Source of the DNA: UBA6168 sp041163745
Lineage (GTDB): Bacteria; Bacteroidota; Bacteroidia; Chitinophagales; Saprospiraceae
Length of the DNA stretch: 64,000 nucleotides
Assembly: GCA_041163745.1 (NCBI GenBank)
Contig: JBEAQU010000083.1
Coordinates: 38,462 to 102,461, forward strand
Reading direction: 5' to 3'
Shown here: positions 16,760 through 25,011 of the stretch, piece after piece
Numbering within the stretch: the stretch's first letter is position 1
Layout of the letters: every line of letters begins with the position of its first letter
Program-made: the position numbers and the translations under genes
Notes under the pieces: generated by a model
What the model saw: the letters and a program-made list of their open reading frames with translations, nothing else
Database searches by the model: none
Told to the model about the DNA's origin: nothing

Positions 16760-17830
16760 TCAATCGTCGTCACCGAAACCGTTTTCCATGCCGTCTTCGT
16801 CCGTGGGAACGGGGGTGGCGCGTACTTTGGCGGATGACAGTTTGGATTTGATTTTCTGTTCGATTTCTGAAGCGACCTCCGGGTTGTCCATCATGAACTG
16901 TTTGGCAGCATCGCGGCCTTGGGCGATCTTAGCGCCGTCGTAGCTATACCATGCACCGCTTTTGGTGATGATATCGTAATCCACACCCATGTCGACGATT
17001 TCACCGGATTTGGAGATCCCTTCGCCATACATGATGTCAAATTCGGCGGTTCGGAACGGCGGTGCCACTTTGTTCTTGACGATTTTGACTTTTACGTGGT
17101 TACCTACGACATTACCTTCCTTGTCCTTGATCGCCTGTCCGTTGCGGCGGATGTCCACGCGGATGGAGGCATAGAACTTGAGCGCATTGCCACCGGTGGT
17201 TGTTTCGGGGTTGCCGAACATCACACCGATTTTTTCACGGAGTTGGTTAATGAAGATGCAGGTACAGTGCGTACGACCGATGGCGGCGGTCAGTTTCCGC
17301 ATGGCCTGTGACATCAGGCGGGCTTGCAGGCCGACCTTGGCATCGCCCATTTCCCCTTCGATCTCGCTTCTGGGTACCAAGGCGGCGACGGAGTCAATGA
17401 CGATGATATCGATCGCACCGGATCGAATCAGGTTTTCTGCGATTTCCAGGGCCTGTTCCCCGTTGTCGGGTTGGGAAATCAGCAGATTTTCCGTTTCCAC
17501 ACCCAGTGCTTCCGCGTAGGTTCGGTCGAATGCATGTTCCGCATCGATGAACGCGGCCATACCGCCGGAACGTTGACATTCTGCGATGGCGTGGATGGCA
17601 AGCGTCGTCTTACCGGAGGATTCCGGTCCGTATATCTCGATGATTCTGCCGCGGGGGAACCCACCGACCCCCAGGGCCAGGTCCATTCCCAACGATCCTG
17701 TCGAAATGCATTCGACATCCATTACCTGTTTGTCGCCCAACCGCATGACGGTCCCTTTGCCAAAGGTCTTGTCAATCCGGTCTATTGCCAGGTTGAGGGC
17801 CTTGATTTTCGAATCTCTGTCTTGAAACAT
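16760..17830 (-). CDS. recA: Recombinase RecA
   Basis: DNA-dependent ATPase that forms nucleoprotein filaments for homologous recombination. With the ATG at 17830 the protein has 356 residues, normal for the family. Walker A GPESSGKT is at residues 68-75; MAAFIDAEHAFD, IIVIDSVAALVPRSEIEGEMGD (Walker B and loop L1 region) and INQLREKIGVMFGNPETTTGGNALKFYAS (loop L2) follow. The acidic tail TDEDGMENGFGDDD is typical. A TTG at 17857 would add nine residues without family similarity. A good Bacteroidota promoter lies 43-71 bases upstream of the ATG; no LexA-type box was recognised. Confidence 0.99.
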   Translation of the reverse strand: MFQDRDSKIKALNLAIDRIDKTFGKGTVMRLGDKQVMDVECISTGSLGMDLALGVGGFPRGRIIEIYGPESSGKTTLAIHAIAECQRSGGMAAFIDAEHAFDRTYAEALGVETENLLISQPDNGEQALEIAENLIRSGAIDIIVIDSVAALVPRSEIEGEMGDAKVGLQARLMSQAMRKLTAAIGRTHCTCIFINQLREKIGVMFGNPETTTGGNALKFYASIRVDIRRNGQAIKDKEGNVVGNHVKVKIVKNKVAPPFRTAEFDIMYGEGISKSGEIVDMGVDYDIITKSGAWYSYDGAKIAQGRDAAKQFMMDNPEVASEIEQKIKSKLSSAKVRATPVPTDEDGMENGFGDDD

Positions 17831-17872
17831 ATCCGCTGGAGTTTGAAGTTGCAACAAATTTCAATATCGATG

Positions 17873-17901
17873 CAAACATAAAATAAAATGTTTTAAACAA
17901 A
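17873..17901 (-). promoter_or_regulatory. recA promoter (TTTG, 17-bp spacer, TATGTTTG)
   Basis: On the minus strand a -33 TTTG (17901-17898) is followed 17 bases later by a perfect -7 TATGTTTG (17880-17873). The surroundings are strongly AT-rich. It predicts a transcript start near 17866 and a leader of roughly 35 bases. Confidence 0.7.
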
Positions 17902-18325
17902 AAATAAAAAAACAACAATTATTGTGTAATACTTTTGGTGGGATTCACGTCGGGCAACGTGTTATGGAGGCAGGGTGCTCAGTGTGAAGACGGTTTCTGA
18001 ACCGTTCTCAATGCCGTGTTTGGGCAGGCGGCGTTAGTTCCTCCGGCTGCTCGGGGAAGGCCCGTTGCATGTTCGAGACTGGACGTTTGTGCGGCAGCGC
18101 TGGGATACCATCGCATGGTAGGTTCCTTATTGGCCGGGCCTTGTTTGACCGGACACAGCGGGAAGAACCGTTCCTGCCGGGCCGGACAGTGAATTTTCGG
18201 TCGGCAGACTTTCCTTTATTGTGCGTCGTTTCGGGTGATACAGGGTCAGGTACGGCCTTGCTGGGAAGTGTGCCGGGCAATTCCAAGGCAGCCTGAGCAG
18301 CGCAGTCGCTTCGCGCAGCAGGTGT
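17902..18325. other. Intergenic region upstream of recA
   Basis: About 420 bases between the recA promoter and the 3' end of the 78-residue gene. No supported gene. A small perfect hairpin ACGGTT-TCTG-AACCGT lies at 17990-18005. The rest is GC-rich with no feature I recognise. Confidence 0.5.
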
Positions 18326-18562
18326 TCATTTGGACTGGCAGAGTGCGGTGGAAGCGCTGTAGCGCATGATTTTCTGCAGGGTGGTCGGTTTAGCGTTGAA
18401 CATATCGCGCGGCAAATGCCGTAAGGCCTGTTGCAGTTCTTGAAATTCCTCCCGGAGGAGCGGGTTTTCATCCAGTGCGAAACGCAGTTCGGTATTTTCC
18501 GAAGGGAATCCTTCGCCGTAAAGATGTCTGACCAAATCCAAAGAAGTGTAAGGTTGTTTCAT
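18326..18562 (-). CDS. Conserved small protein, unknown function
   Basis: A 78-residue protein starting MKQPYTSLDLVRHLYGEG at 18562. It has the pattern LVRHLYGE..SENTELRFALDENPLLREEFQELQQALRHLP..., then KPTTLQKIMRYSAS. I recall short Bacteroidota proteins of this shape (an acidic N-terminal helix pair resembling anti-sigma-factor zinc-finger-like N termini but without cysteines, and a C-terminal TLQxIMxYS segment); the function is unknown. It ends in CQSK. The frame continues upstream to 18751, but that part contains no similar segment and is dropped. It stands alone, leftward, between recA and scpB. Confidence 0.72.
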   Translation of the reverse strand: MKQPYTSLDLVRHLYGEGFPSENTELRFALDENPLLREEFQELQQALRHLPRDMFNAKPTTLQKIMRYSASTALCQSK

Positions 18563-18891
18563 GTGAAGAATCAGGTTGGTGATAACAGCAATCCTATCAT
18601 GTGAATAACTGACAGTATCACGGCAATATTGTACGGCGGGCATTATTTTGGGTGGTTTTTGAACATATTGCTCGCGGGGGCGTATCCGGCGGACGGTGTA
18701 CGGGGCAGGTCGGCCGGTGCGGGTGAATCCGATCTGTGGGTAAGCAGACAAACCGAGCGGATTTTGCTACATTTGTACAGGCTGGTCCCCCATGGGACTG
18801 GGGTTGTCAACGAAGGCAAGCGAGTATGCAAGGCCGGCGGGTGCGTCCGGTGTGGAAGTCGAACAACCGGCCGGCCGCATAACTGTTAATA
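18563..18891. other. Divergent intergenic region before scpB
   Basis: 329 bases between the divergent 78-residue gene and scpB. It carries a perfect -7 box TACATTTG at 18768-18775 on the + strand. No gene is supported; an 86-codon + frame here depends on a TTG start and has no recognisable content. Confidence 0.5.
18768..18775 (+). promoter_or_regulatory. -7 box (TACATTTG), probable scpB promoter
   Basis: A perfect TAnnTTTG element about 117 bases before scpB. I could not find a clear -33 TTTG at the right distance, so only the -7 half is supported. Confidence 0.45.
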
Positions 18892-19473
18892 ATGGAAAAA
18901 CTGACATTATCCGTTGAGGCGTTGATATTCGCTGCGGACACTCCGATAAGCAAGGCGGACATCGAGTCGAGTCTGAACGAGGCATTTTCGACTTTCGTTT
19001 CCCCGGAAGAAGTGGCGGAGGCTATTCGGGCGCTCCGGGAAAAGTACAACGGGGATGCATATGCCATGGAGATTGTGGAGATTGCCGGCGGCCTGCAGTT
19101 CATGACGAAGGGGGCGTTTCATCCGGTGGTGGGGGCATGGTTGCGGCAGACGACCAAGAAACGCCTGTCGCAGGCTGCGGTGGAGACCCTATCCATCCTT
19201 GCATACAAACAACCGGTATCCAAAGCAGAACTGGAGAGCATCCGCGGAGTCAGTTGCGACTACACCCTTCAGAAACTGCTGGAGCGGGAGCTTGTGTCGA
19301 TTGTCGGCAGGAGTGACGGCCCCGGCAGGCCCTTGTTGTACGGAACCAGCGTCCGGTTCATGGATTATTTCGGCTTGAACAGTCTGGACGACCTGCCGAA
19401 GCCGAAGGATTTCAAGGAGCCCTTGCAGGAGATCGGCGAGCGGGCCCCGTTGGAAGTCCAGGATGGGGAATGA
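18892..19473 (+). CDS. scpB: Segregation and condensation protein B
   Basis: Winged-helix subunit of the SMC-ScpA-ScpB condensin that compacts and segregates the chromosome. The 193-residue protein has EALIFAADTPIS near the start, GGLQFMTKGAFHPVVGAWL, then RLSQAAVETLSILAYKQPVSKAELESIRGVSCDYTLQKLLERELV and GRPLLYGTSVRFMDYFGLNSLDDLP, the family's most conserved C-terminal winged-helix segment. The tail is acidic. scpA is not in the window, so the usual scpA-scpB pair is separated here. Confidence 0.96.
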   Translation: MEKLTLSVEALIFAADTPISKADIESSLNEAFSTFVSPEEVAEAIRALREKYNGDAYAMEIVEIAGGLQFMTKGAFHPVVGAWLRQTTKKRLSQAAVETLSILAYKQPVSKAELESIRGVSCDYTLQKLLERELVSIVGRSDGPGRPLLYGTSVRFMDYFGLNSLDDLPKPKDFKEPLQEIGERAPLEVQDGE

Positions 19474-19527
19474 ACTTCGGAACTATTCTGTCATGATACA
19501 GTGACTGTTTACAGTTATTTTCAGCGC

Positions 19528-19890
19528 ATGAGGAGATTACATTTATTGTCTGTCCTGGTTTTTTGCATGCAATTTCAACTGGAGGCCCAAACGGTATTTG
19601 AGATCGACGCCAATCAAAGTATGTTGATGACGGGCAAGGGTCCAGGGCAAGATGCTACCATCAATCCTTTTCAAGGGGAAGGCTGCTATGCTGTCATTAG
19701 GAATTTAGGTGACGAATCGTTCTCCGTTCGAATTCAGCAAGACGGAAAATTGATTGGGGTTTTTGCAGTCAAACCAAAGAAAACCAAGAAGATAAAAATT
19801 TTAGTTGGTCAGGAACTGTATTTGGATTCCAATACTCAAAAAAAGTCCAAGGCAAGTGTGGCGTATGAAAAAATGAGTCGCAAACAGTAA
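19528..19890 (+). CDS. Small secreted protein, unknown function
   Basis: A 120-residue protein; the ATG at 19528 starts a signal peptide (MRRLHLLSVLVFCMQFQLEAQ). The mature part is predicted mostly beta, with VFEIDANQSMLMTGKGPGQDATINPF, GEGCYAVIRNLGDESFSVRIQQDGKLIGVFAVKP, and a lysine-rich tail (KPKKTKKIKILVGQ, NTQKKSKASV). I recognise no family. A GTG at 19501 would give nine more residues before the hydrophobic core. The base composition is clearly more AT-rich than that of scpB and the DUF2480 gene on either side, which may mean recent arrival or weak selection. Confidence 0.62.
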   Translation: MRRLHLLSVLVFCMQFQLEAQTVFEIDANQSMLMTGKGPGQDATINPFQGEGCYAVIRNLGDESFSVRIQQDGKLIGVFAVKPKKTKKIKILVGQELYLDSNTQKKSKASVAYEKMSRKQ

Positions 19891-19958
19891 TAGTTGTGCT
19901 GCATCTTTGAACATGCGGAGGGGTAGGGTTCGTAATAAAAAGTGAAAAATCATCAATC

Positions 19959-20501
19959 ATGACGGTATCGGATAAACCCTTGGTCAACCGGGTGGCGAAC
20001 AGCGGCCTGGTGACCGTCAATCTAGAGGATTACCACCCGGTGGGGGAGGTGTTGGAGTTCGATTTGAAGGACTACCTGTTCATGGGGCTGATATTGAAGG
20101 AAAAGGAATTCCGGCAGGCGATGAAGGAGCATGACTGGACTCGATACGAGGGATGTCATCTGGCGGTCCGCTGTTCTGCGGACGCGGTCATTCCCTTGTG
20201 GGCGTACATGTTGGTGACGGTTCATGCGTCCCCTTTCGCAGCCGGTGTCCACCAAGGTGCCGCGGAGGAAGTAGTCCGGCATCTTTACCTGAAGCGGATC
20301 GACGAATTGGATGTGATCGCTTACGAAGGCCAGCGGATCGTCATCAAGGGGTGCAGCGGCAAGCCGGTGCCTCCGGCTGCCTACATGGCATTGACGGCCA
20401 AACTGTTGCCGGTGGCGGCGAGTATCATGTTCGGGGAGCCATGCTCCACGGTACCCATATACAAGGCCTTGCGGCGGGAAGATACCGGCGCACCGGCATG
20501 A
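19959..20501 (+). CDS. DUF2480 family protein
   Basis: A 180-residue cytoplasmic protein of a Bacteroidota-restricted family. The pattern LVNRVANSGLVTVNLEDYHPVGEV, FDLKDYLFMGLILKEKEFRQAMKEHDWTRYEG, LAVRCSADAVIPLWAYMLV and the C-terminal VIKGCSGKPVPPAAYMALTAKLLPVAASIMFGEPCSTVPIYK are hallmark segments. Conserved Cys and His residues (CSADA, GCSGK, GEPCSTV) hint at metal binding, but no function is established. It is convergent with recG, ending 26 bases from that gene's stop. Confidence 0.92.
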   Translation: MTVSDKPLVNRVANSGLVTVNLEDYHPVGEVLEFDLKDYLFMGLILKEKEFRQAMKEHDWTRYEGCHLAVRCSADAVIPLWAYMLVTVHASPFAAGVHQGAAEEVVRHLYLKRIDELDVIAYEGQRIVIKGCSGKPVPPAAYMALTAKLLPVAASIMFGEPCSTVPIYKALRREDTGAPA

Positions 20502-20527
20502 GCATTGGGCACGCTGAGCCGGATGTC

Positions 20528-22636
20528 TCAACTGATTCTTCCCCAGTCCTTTCTACGGGAGCGTTCCCTTTGCAGGAACGTCAGGAGGGGTGCATGGACA
20601 GGGTTTGCCAGGGCGGGATCCTCGTCGAGGATGCGCCGGGCGATGTTCCTGGCGGACCGGAGCACCTCGGCGTGCTTGCCCAGGTCCGCTATCCGGAGGT
20701 TCAGCAGGCCGCTCTGCCGGGTTCCTTCGATATTGCCGGGCCCGCGCAGGCGCAGGTCTGCTTCGGCGATTTCGAATCCATCGTTTGTCCGGACCATGGT
20801 GTTGATTCTTTCGCGGGCATCCTGGCTCAGCCGAAAGTCGGTCATCAGGATGCAGTAACTTTGTTCGGCGCCGCGCCCCACCCTACCCCGCAGCTGATGC
20901 AACTGAGACAGGCCGAACCGTTCCGTATTCTCGATGACCATGACACTGGCGTTCGGGACGTTCACCCCCACTTCGATCACCGTGGTGGCGACCATGATCT
21001 GTGTCTCACCTTTCACGAAGCGTTGCATTTCGAACTCCTTGTCTGCCGCTTTCATTCTGCCATGGACGATACTGATTTGGAACTGGGGCCGGGGGAATTC
21101 CCTTTCTATCGCCTCATATCCCGCCATGAGGTTGTTCAGGTCCATCTTCTCGCTTTCTTCGATCAGGGGATAAACGACGTACACCTGTCTGCCTTTGGCT
21201 ATTTCCTCCCGCATGAACCCGACGACCCGGAGTCGTTGGGCTTCCGTCCGGTGGACGGTCAGGATGGGTTTGCGTCCGGGCGGCAGTTCATCGATGACGG
21301 AAGTGTCGAGGTCTCCATACAGGGTCATGGCAAGGGTACGCGGAATGGGAGTGGCGGTCATGACGAGGATATGGGGTGGGAAAGGGGAGCTTTTTTTCCA
21401 AAGGGAAGCTCTTTGGGCCACTCCGAAGCGGTGTTGCTCGTCGATGACAGCGATGCCGAGCTGACGGAACACGACCCAATCCTCTATCAAGGCATGGGTG
21501 CCGATCAGGATATGGGTTTCACCGGAAAGGAGCGATTCGAGCACCGCTTTTCTTTTTTTACCTTTTACGGTACCGGACAGGAAATCCACCCGGATGCCGA
21601 GGTCGTCCACCAATTCCTGGATATTGGTGAAATGTTGTTGGGCGAGAATTTCGGTAGGTGCCATGAGACATGCCTGGAACCCGTTGTCCAGCGCCATTAG
21701 CATGGAAAGGAGCGCGACCACGGTTTTGCCGCTGCCGACATCCCCTTGGACCAGCCGGTTCATCTGAACACCCAGCCCGAGGTCCGTCCGTATTTCACGG
21801 ACCACCCTTTTTTGAGCCTGGGTCAGTTCGAACGGTAATTTTTCCTGATAGAAGCGGTGGAAAAAAGGTCCGAGGGTGGGAAAAACGTATCCTTTCAGGT
21901 TGGTTTTCCTTTGGGCCTTGTTTTGCAGCAGGCGCAGTTGGAGGAAGAACAGTTCTTCGAAAACAAGCCGTTGGGTAGCCGAATCGAGGCTGGCCTGGTC
22001 CCTGGGGAAATGAATTTGCCGGAGCGCTTCGTACCGTGGCGGGAGTCGCAGCTGATGTAGCAGGTAATCCGGCAGGATTTCCGGCAGGTCGGCATCGGTG
22101 AGGCGCTCCAGGAGTGTTTCCATCAGCCTGCGTCGACCTTTGGCATCCAGTCCTTTCGACTGCAGTTTGTCTGTGCTGGAATACACCGGTGCGAAGGACA
22201 GGGCTGCTTCCGAGTTGGCGGCCGTCACCTCCTCCATTTCCGGGTGGGAGATGTTCAGGAAGCCGTTGAAGCTTCCGATTCGTCCGAAGACGACATATGG
22301 TTTGCCGATCCCGAGGTTTTTCTCCAGCCAGAATACGCCTTGGAACCAGATGAGTTCGATGACGCCGGTTTCATCGCGCAACCGGCCGACCAGCCTTCTT
22401 TTCGCGCCTTGGCCGACGACTTCCAGGTTGCGGAGGATACCCTTGAGTTGGACTTCCCCACTTTCCGCATGCAATGATCCGATGGTATGGAACCGGGTCT
22501 TGTCCACATAGCGGAATGGATAGGCATGCAGGAGGTCACCGAAGGTTTCGATTTCCAGTTCCTTCTTGAGCAGGTCTGCTTTGGCGGTACCTACACCTTT
22601 CAAATAGACGATGGAAGTATCGAGTATGGCTGACAT
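20528..22636 (-). CDS. recG: ATP-dependent DNA helicase RecG
   Basis: Branch-migration helicase that regresses stalled forks. The 702-residue protein has the N-terminal wedge/OB domain (YLKGVGTAKADLL, YPFRYVDKT, GVIELIWFQG), then SF2 motifs: Walker A GDVGSGKTVVAL, motif Ia APTEILAQQH, DEQHRFG (DExH-type Walker B), VMTATPIPRTLAMTLYGD and the C-terminal QRMxxRRG-like VGRGAEQSYCIL region, with the TRG wedge contact GRVGRG. The ATG at 22636 (MSAILDTSIVYL) is preferred to a GTG at 22648. It is the first gene after a 150-base gap from the MurG-like gene in the same orientation. Confidence 0.98.
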   Translation of the reverse strand: MSAILDTSIVYLKGVGTAKADLLKKELEIETFGDLLHAYPFRYVDKTRFHTIGSLHAESGEVQLKGILRNLEVVGQGAKRRLVGRLRDETGVIELIWFQGVFWLEKNLGIGKPYVVFGRIGSFNGFLNISHPEMEEVTAANSEAALSFAPVYSSTDKLQSKGLDAKGRRRLMETLLERLTDADLPEILPDYLLHQLRLPPRYEALRQIHFPRDQASLDSATQRLVFEELFFLQLRLLQNKAQRKTNLKGYVFPTLGPFFHRFYQEKLPFELTQAQKRVVREIRTDLGLGVQMNRLVQGDVGSGKTVVALLSMLMALDNGFQACLMAPTEILAQQHFTNIQELVDDLGIRVDFLSGTVKGKKRKAVLESLLSGETHILIGTHALIEDWVVFRQLGIAVIDEQHRFGVAQRASLWKKSSPFPPHILVMTATPIPRTLAMTLYGDLDTSVIDELPPGRKPILTVHRTEAQRLRVVGFMREEIAKGRQVYVVYPLIEESEKMDLNNLMAGYEAIEREFPRPQFQISIVHGRMKAADKEFEMQRFVKGETQIMVATTVIEVGVNVPNASVMVIENTERFGLSQLHQLRGRVGRGAEQSYCILMTDFRLSQDARERINTMVRTNDGFEIAEADLRLRGPGNIEGTRQSGLLNLRIADLGKHAEVLRSARNIARRILDEDPALANPVHAPLLTFLQRERSRRKDWGRIS

Positions 22637-22787
22637 AGGTCTTTTCACTTAGACATACCGGGAGTTCGGCCCGCTTGTCAATGTAGCGGCACGGGTGCCA
22701 TTGGGCGGGCCTTCAGAACAAAAATAGGAAAATCGGCGGCGAGTATCCCCTGTCACCGCAGCGCAAGGCCTGCCGGCCCTCTCGCGG

Positions 22788-23861
22788 TCAGCATCGGGAG
22801 AGCAGCTCGTGCACCGCCGCATGTAACAAGCGGGACGAGTTCATGGCGGCTGGCCATTCCAGTGGTATGTCGGTGTTAGACAGGGCGGCGGCCAGGTCTA
22901 CGGATCCTTGCGTTTGGGTCAGGAAAAAGCCCTTTCGGTGCAGTCGTTCGGCCAGATATTCCTGTTCCGTCTGTCCGGGGGTGGGAATGAGGAGGGCTTT
23001 TTTCCGGAGGACGGCGAGGTCCATGATGGTGCTGTACCCGGCGCGGCCCACATAGAGACCGCTTGACAGGATGGCTTTGTTCAACGCTGTTGCCCCCAGA
23101 AAGGGAACGACGGTGACCCGGTCGGGCACGTCCGGCGGATTCGAGGGCGGCGGCCCAGGTATTCCGCGTACCAAGAGGGAACGACCCGGCAGTCTTGCGG
23201 CACAACGGAGCAGTTCCTTTTCCAGGCGGGTTCGTTGCGGTTCCGGCCCGGAAAGCACCATGACCAGGTCGAACACCTGGTCGGCAGCGCCGGGTTGCAT
23301 CCTGGACAGCGTTCCCAGGTGGCGGAATGGTTGGGACGAAAGGGGGCGGGAGAGTTCCCCGGTGAAAGGATCGGGACCAGGTACATCCGGAATCCAACAG
23401 GAATCGAATCGTCGGATCAATTGGTGATGGCAATAACGGGCAAAGGCTTCCACCCCCGGTACCGGAATCCGGGGGTGCAGTTGGTGGGACAGGAAGACGG
23501 ATGGAATATTCCGATGGAAACAGCCGTATCGGTGGTCGGAGATGATGCCATGGACGGCATACTGACGGACAATGGTCTGGGTAGCCAGCCATTCCGACCG
23601 GATGGTCCGGATGATCCGGGGCAGTTGCCAGGCCATGTCGACGACCATGTTGCGGCCGGAATAGCGTATGCCGTAGGAAGGGAGGCGTATGGCATCCGTA
23701 TCGGGGAAAGCGTCCTGTAACAAAGCCAGCGCACCACCATCGGAGGCCAGCACCACCCTGGCACCCTGGTTTTTCAATTCCTTGACAATGGGAATGCACC
23801 GGCTGGCATGACCCAGTCCCCAATCAAGGGCAGTTACCAATATGGTTTTTCCGTCGGCCAA
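22788..23861 (-). CDS. MurG-like glycosyltransferase, GT28-type
   Basis: A 357-residue GT-B protein. The N-terminal part has VTALDWGLGHASRCIPIVKEL with the His-containing GLGHASR turn typical of UDP-sugar transferases, and RVVLASDGGALALL. The C-terminal domain shows LVRGIPGPPPSNPPDVPDRVTVVPFLGATALNKAILSSGLYVGRAGYSTIMDLAVLRKKALLIPTPGQTEQEYLA, which matches the GT28 C-terminal donor-binding region. I think it belongs to a Bacteroidota group annotated only as predicted glycosyltransferase; the acceptor is unknown. Its length and lack of membrane segments fit a peripheral membrane enzyme. Confidence 0.88.
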   Translation of the reverse strand: MADGKTILVTALDWGLGHASRCIPIVKELKNQGARVVLASDGGALALLQDAFPDTDAIRLPSYGIRYSGRNMVVDMAWQLPRIIRTIRSEWLATQTIVRQYAVHGIISDHRYGCFHRNIPSVFLSHQLHPRIPVPGVEAFARYCHHQLIRRFDSCWIPDVPGPDPFTGELSRPLSSQPFRHLGTLSRMQPGAADQVFDLVMVLSGPEPQRTRLEKELLRCAARLPGRSLLVRGIPGPPPSNPPDVPDRVTVVPFLGATALNKAILSSGLYVGRAGYSTIMDLAVLRKKALLIPTPGQTEQEYLAERLHRKGFFLTQTQGSVDLAAALSNTDIPLEWPAAMNSSRLLHAAVHELLSRC

Positions 23862-24245
23862 TATTTCGCCGGATTTGACGGGTGAATGTCAGCCTGCAGT
23901 CCAGCCGCACTTTTGTTCAGCTATCTTCGCACGATCTGGAGCGGTGATGTTCGCGTTTCGAACGGATGAAGGGAACAAGGATGAAGAAAGCGGAATCGTA
24001 TCGGACCGTCTGTGAGGTGGTGGCTCTTGTTGTTTTGCTTCGATGGTCCGCCGGTCGCCGTTCTGTTCCCTGTCAATGTACTTGTTGCACGGCGGATTTT
24101 CGCGCAGTACCCTGGCGACAGACAGCTGGCAGGGCCTTCATGTGTTGGCGGACCATGGGTGACGTCCCCTGCTGGCGGAGGGTATGCGATGCATGGGCCT
24201 GCCGGCGTACGTCAGTGAAGGCGTTCGTCTTCCAACCTGGCGGAA
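23862..24245. other. Intergenic region, no supported gene
   Basis: 384 bases. A TATCTTCG box (one mismatch to TAnnTTTG) occurs on the + strand at 23922-23929, and + frames follow it (from 23980 and from 24012), but their translations are Cys/Trp/Arg-rich with no domain. A decayed gene or untranslated RNA is possible; neither can be shown. Confidence 0.4.
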
Positions 24246-24371
24246 TCAGAATTCCATTCGGAGGTTATAGCGGTACAGGTAGATCAGGAGCAGTACGAAC
24301 AAGGTGAAATAAATGAAGAACCACATGACGAACTTGCCTTTCTTACCTTCGTTTTCGATATGATCTGACAT
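24246..24371 (-). CDS. 41-residue single-pass membrane protein
   Basis: A complete small frame too short for usual ORF cut-offs. It starts MSDHIENEGKKGKF, then a hydrophobic helix VMWFFIYFTLFVLLLIYLY (about residues 15-33) and ends RYNLRMEF. The charge pattern suggests an N-in, C-out or C-in tail-anchored helix. The case for a real gene is the perfect promoter TTTG-N20-TACTTTTG at 24441-24410, giving a leader of about 32 bases, plus a coherent amphipathic composition. Function is unknown; small subunits of respiratory complexes look similar but nothing nearby supports that. Confidence 0.75.
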   Translation of the reverse strand: MSDHIENEGKKGKFVMWFFIYFTLFVLLLIYLYRYNLRMEF

Positions 24372-24409
24372 GGTGCTGCGTATTTTTCGGTGATGGCGGT
24401 TTTCCGTGG

Positions 24410-24441
24410 CAAAAGTAATCTTCCGTCAAATAAGTTCCAAA
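24410..24441 (-). promoter_or_regulatory. Promoter of the 41-residue membrane protein
   Basis: On the minus strand a -33 TTTG (24441-24438), 20 bases of spacer and a perfect -7 TACTTTTG (24417-24410). The spacing is within the known Bacteroidota range and the predicted start is about 32 bases before the ATG. Confidence 0.7.
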
Positions 24442-24890
24442 CATCCGTCGGAATCCGTTGATATGCAAGAGTGGCAAGCGCGAGAGCGGATTCCCCTGGC
24501 TTCGAGGTGGTGCCGCTGCGATGGACGGGTCTTGACCAAATCGTATATCCTGTGACCCATTTGAATGCACTTTCGCCGCATACCATGATACAATCTGGTC
24601 CGGTCCCGCTCCAGTTCATTGATGCGCGGCGCGGGCTGTTTCGCGAATTTTCGAAATCGTTATGCCAGCAGCCAGGATGGCGATTCAATGAACGATTCTC
24701 TTTCGACCTAATGGATAGACATCCAGCTCTTTCAAAACAGGGTATTGTCCACTGCTTCGTGGTGAGGGACGTACATTGTGGTCAAGGACGGGGGAGCCAT
24801 GTTTTGTTCGTCTTCGTTCGGATTCGATCCCCAACTCCCATCGGAATTTCCGAACAAAAAAGATAAGCTGGCTGCGCCATCCCGACGGAA
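24442..24890. other. Intergenic region, no supported gene
   Basis: About 450 bases with frames on both strands but no recognisable protein. A repeat copy and the dtd promoter follow immediately. Confidence 0.45.
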
Positions 24891-24911
24891 CCGACAATTT
24901 GGTTTGTGCCC
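24891..24911 (-). repeat. Dispersed intergenic 20-mer, one copy
   Basis: Minus-strand GGGCACAAACCAAATTGTCGG, matching the consensus GGYGCAARCCRAATTGTCGG with one difference (a G-to-A change at 4th position). It overlaps the likely -33 element of the dtd promoter. Confidence 0.6.
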
Positions 24912-24936
24912 ATTTGCGGAGGCTACCCTATATTTG
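24903..24936 (+). promoter_or_regulatory. Probable dtd promoter (TTTG, 22-bp spacer, TATATTTG)
   Basis: A -33 TTTG at 24903-24906 and a perfect -7 TATATTTG at 24929-24936. The 22-base spacer is slightly long. Predicted start lies about 70 bases before dtd. Confidence 0.55.
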
Positions 24937-25011
24937 TCGGAGGGGTAAACGGAGGTGGTGCTGGTTTTTGTTTCGGCCCGACGCACCAGCCGCCCGGTAA
25001 AAACAACGTAC

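Noticed and set aside
20153..21700. 515-codon + frame over DUF2480 and recG
   Set aside because: Runs through two real genes in other frames; no domain.
23966..24307. 113-codon + frame rich in Cys and Trp
   Set aside because: Overlaps the better-supported 41-residue gene on the other strand and has no domain.
24801..24840. tRNA T-arm-like string GATTCGATCCCC
   Set aside because: No matching acceptor or anticodon stems can be placed around it.
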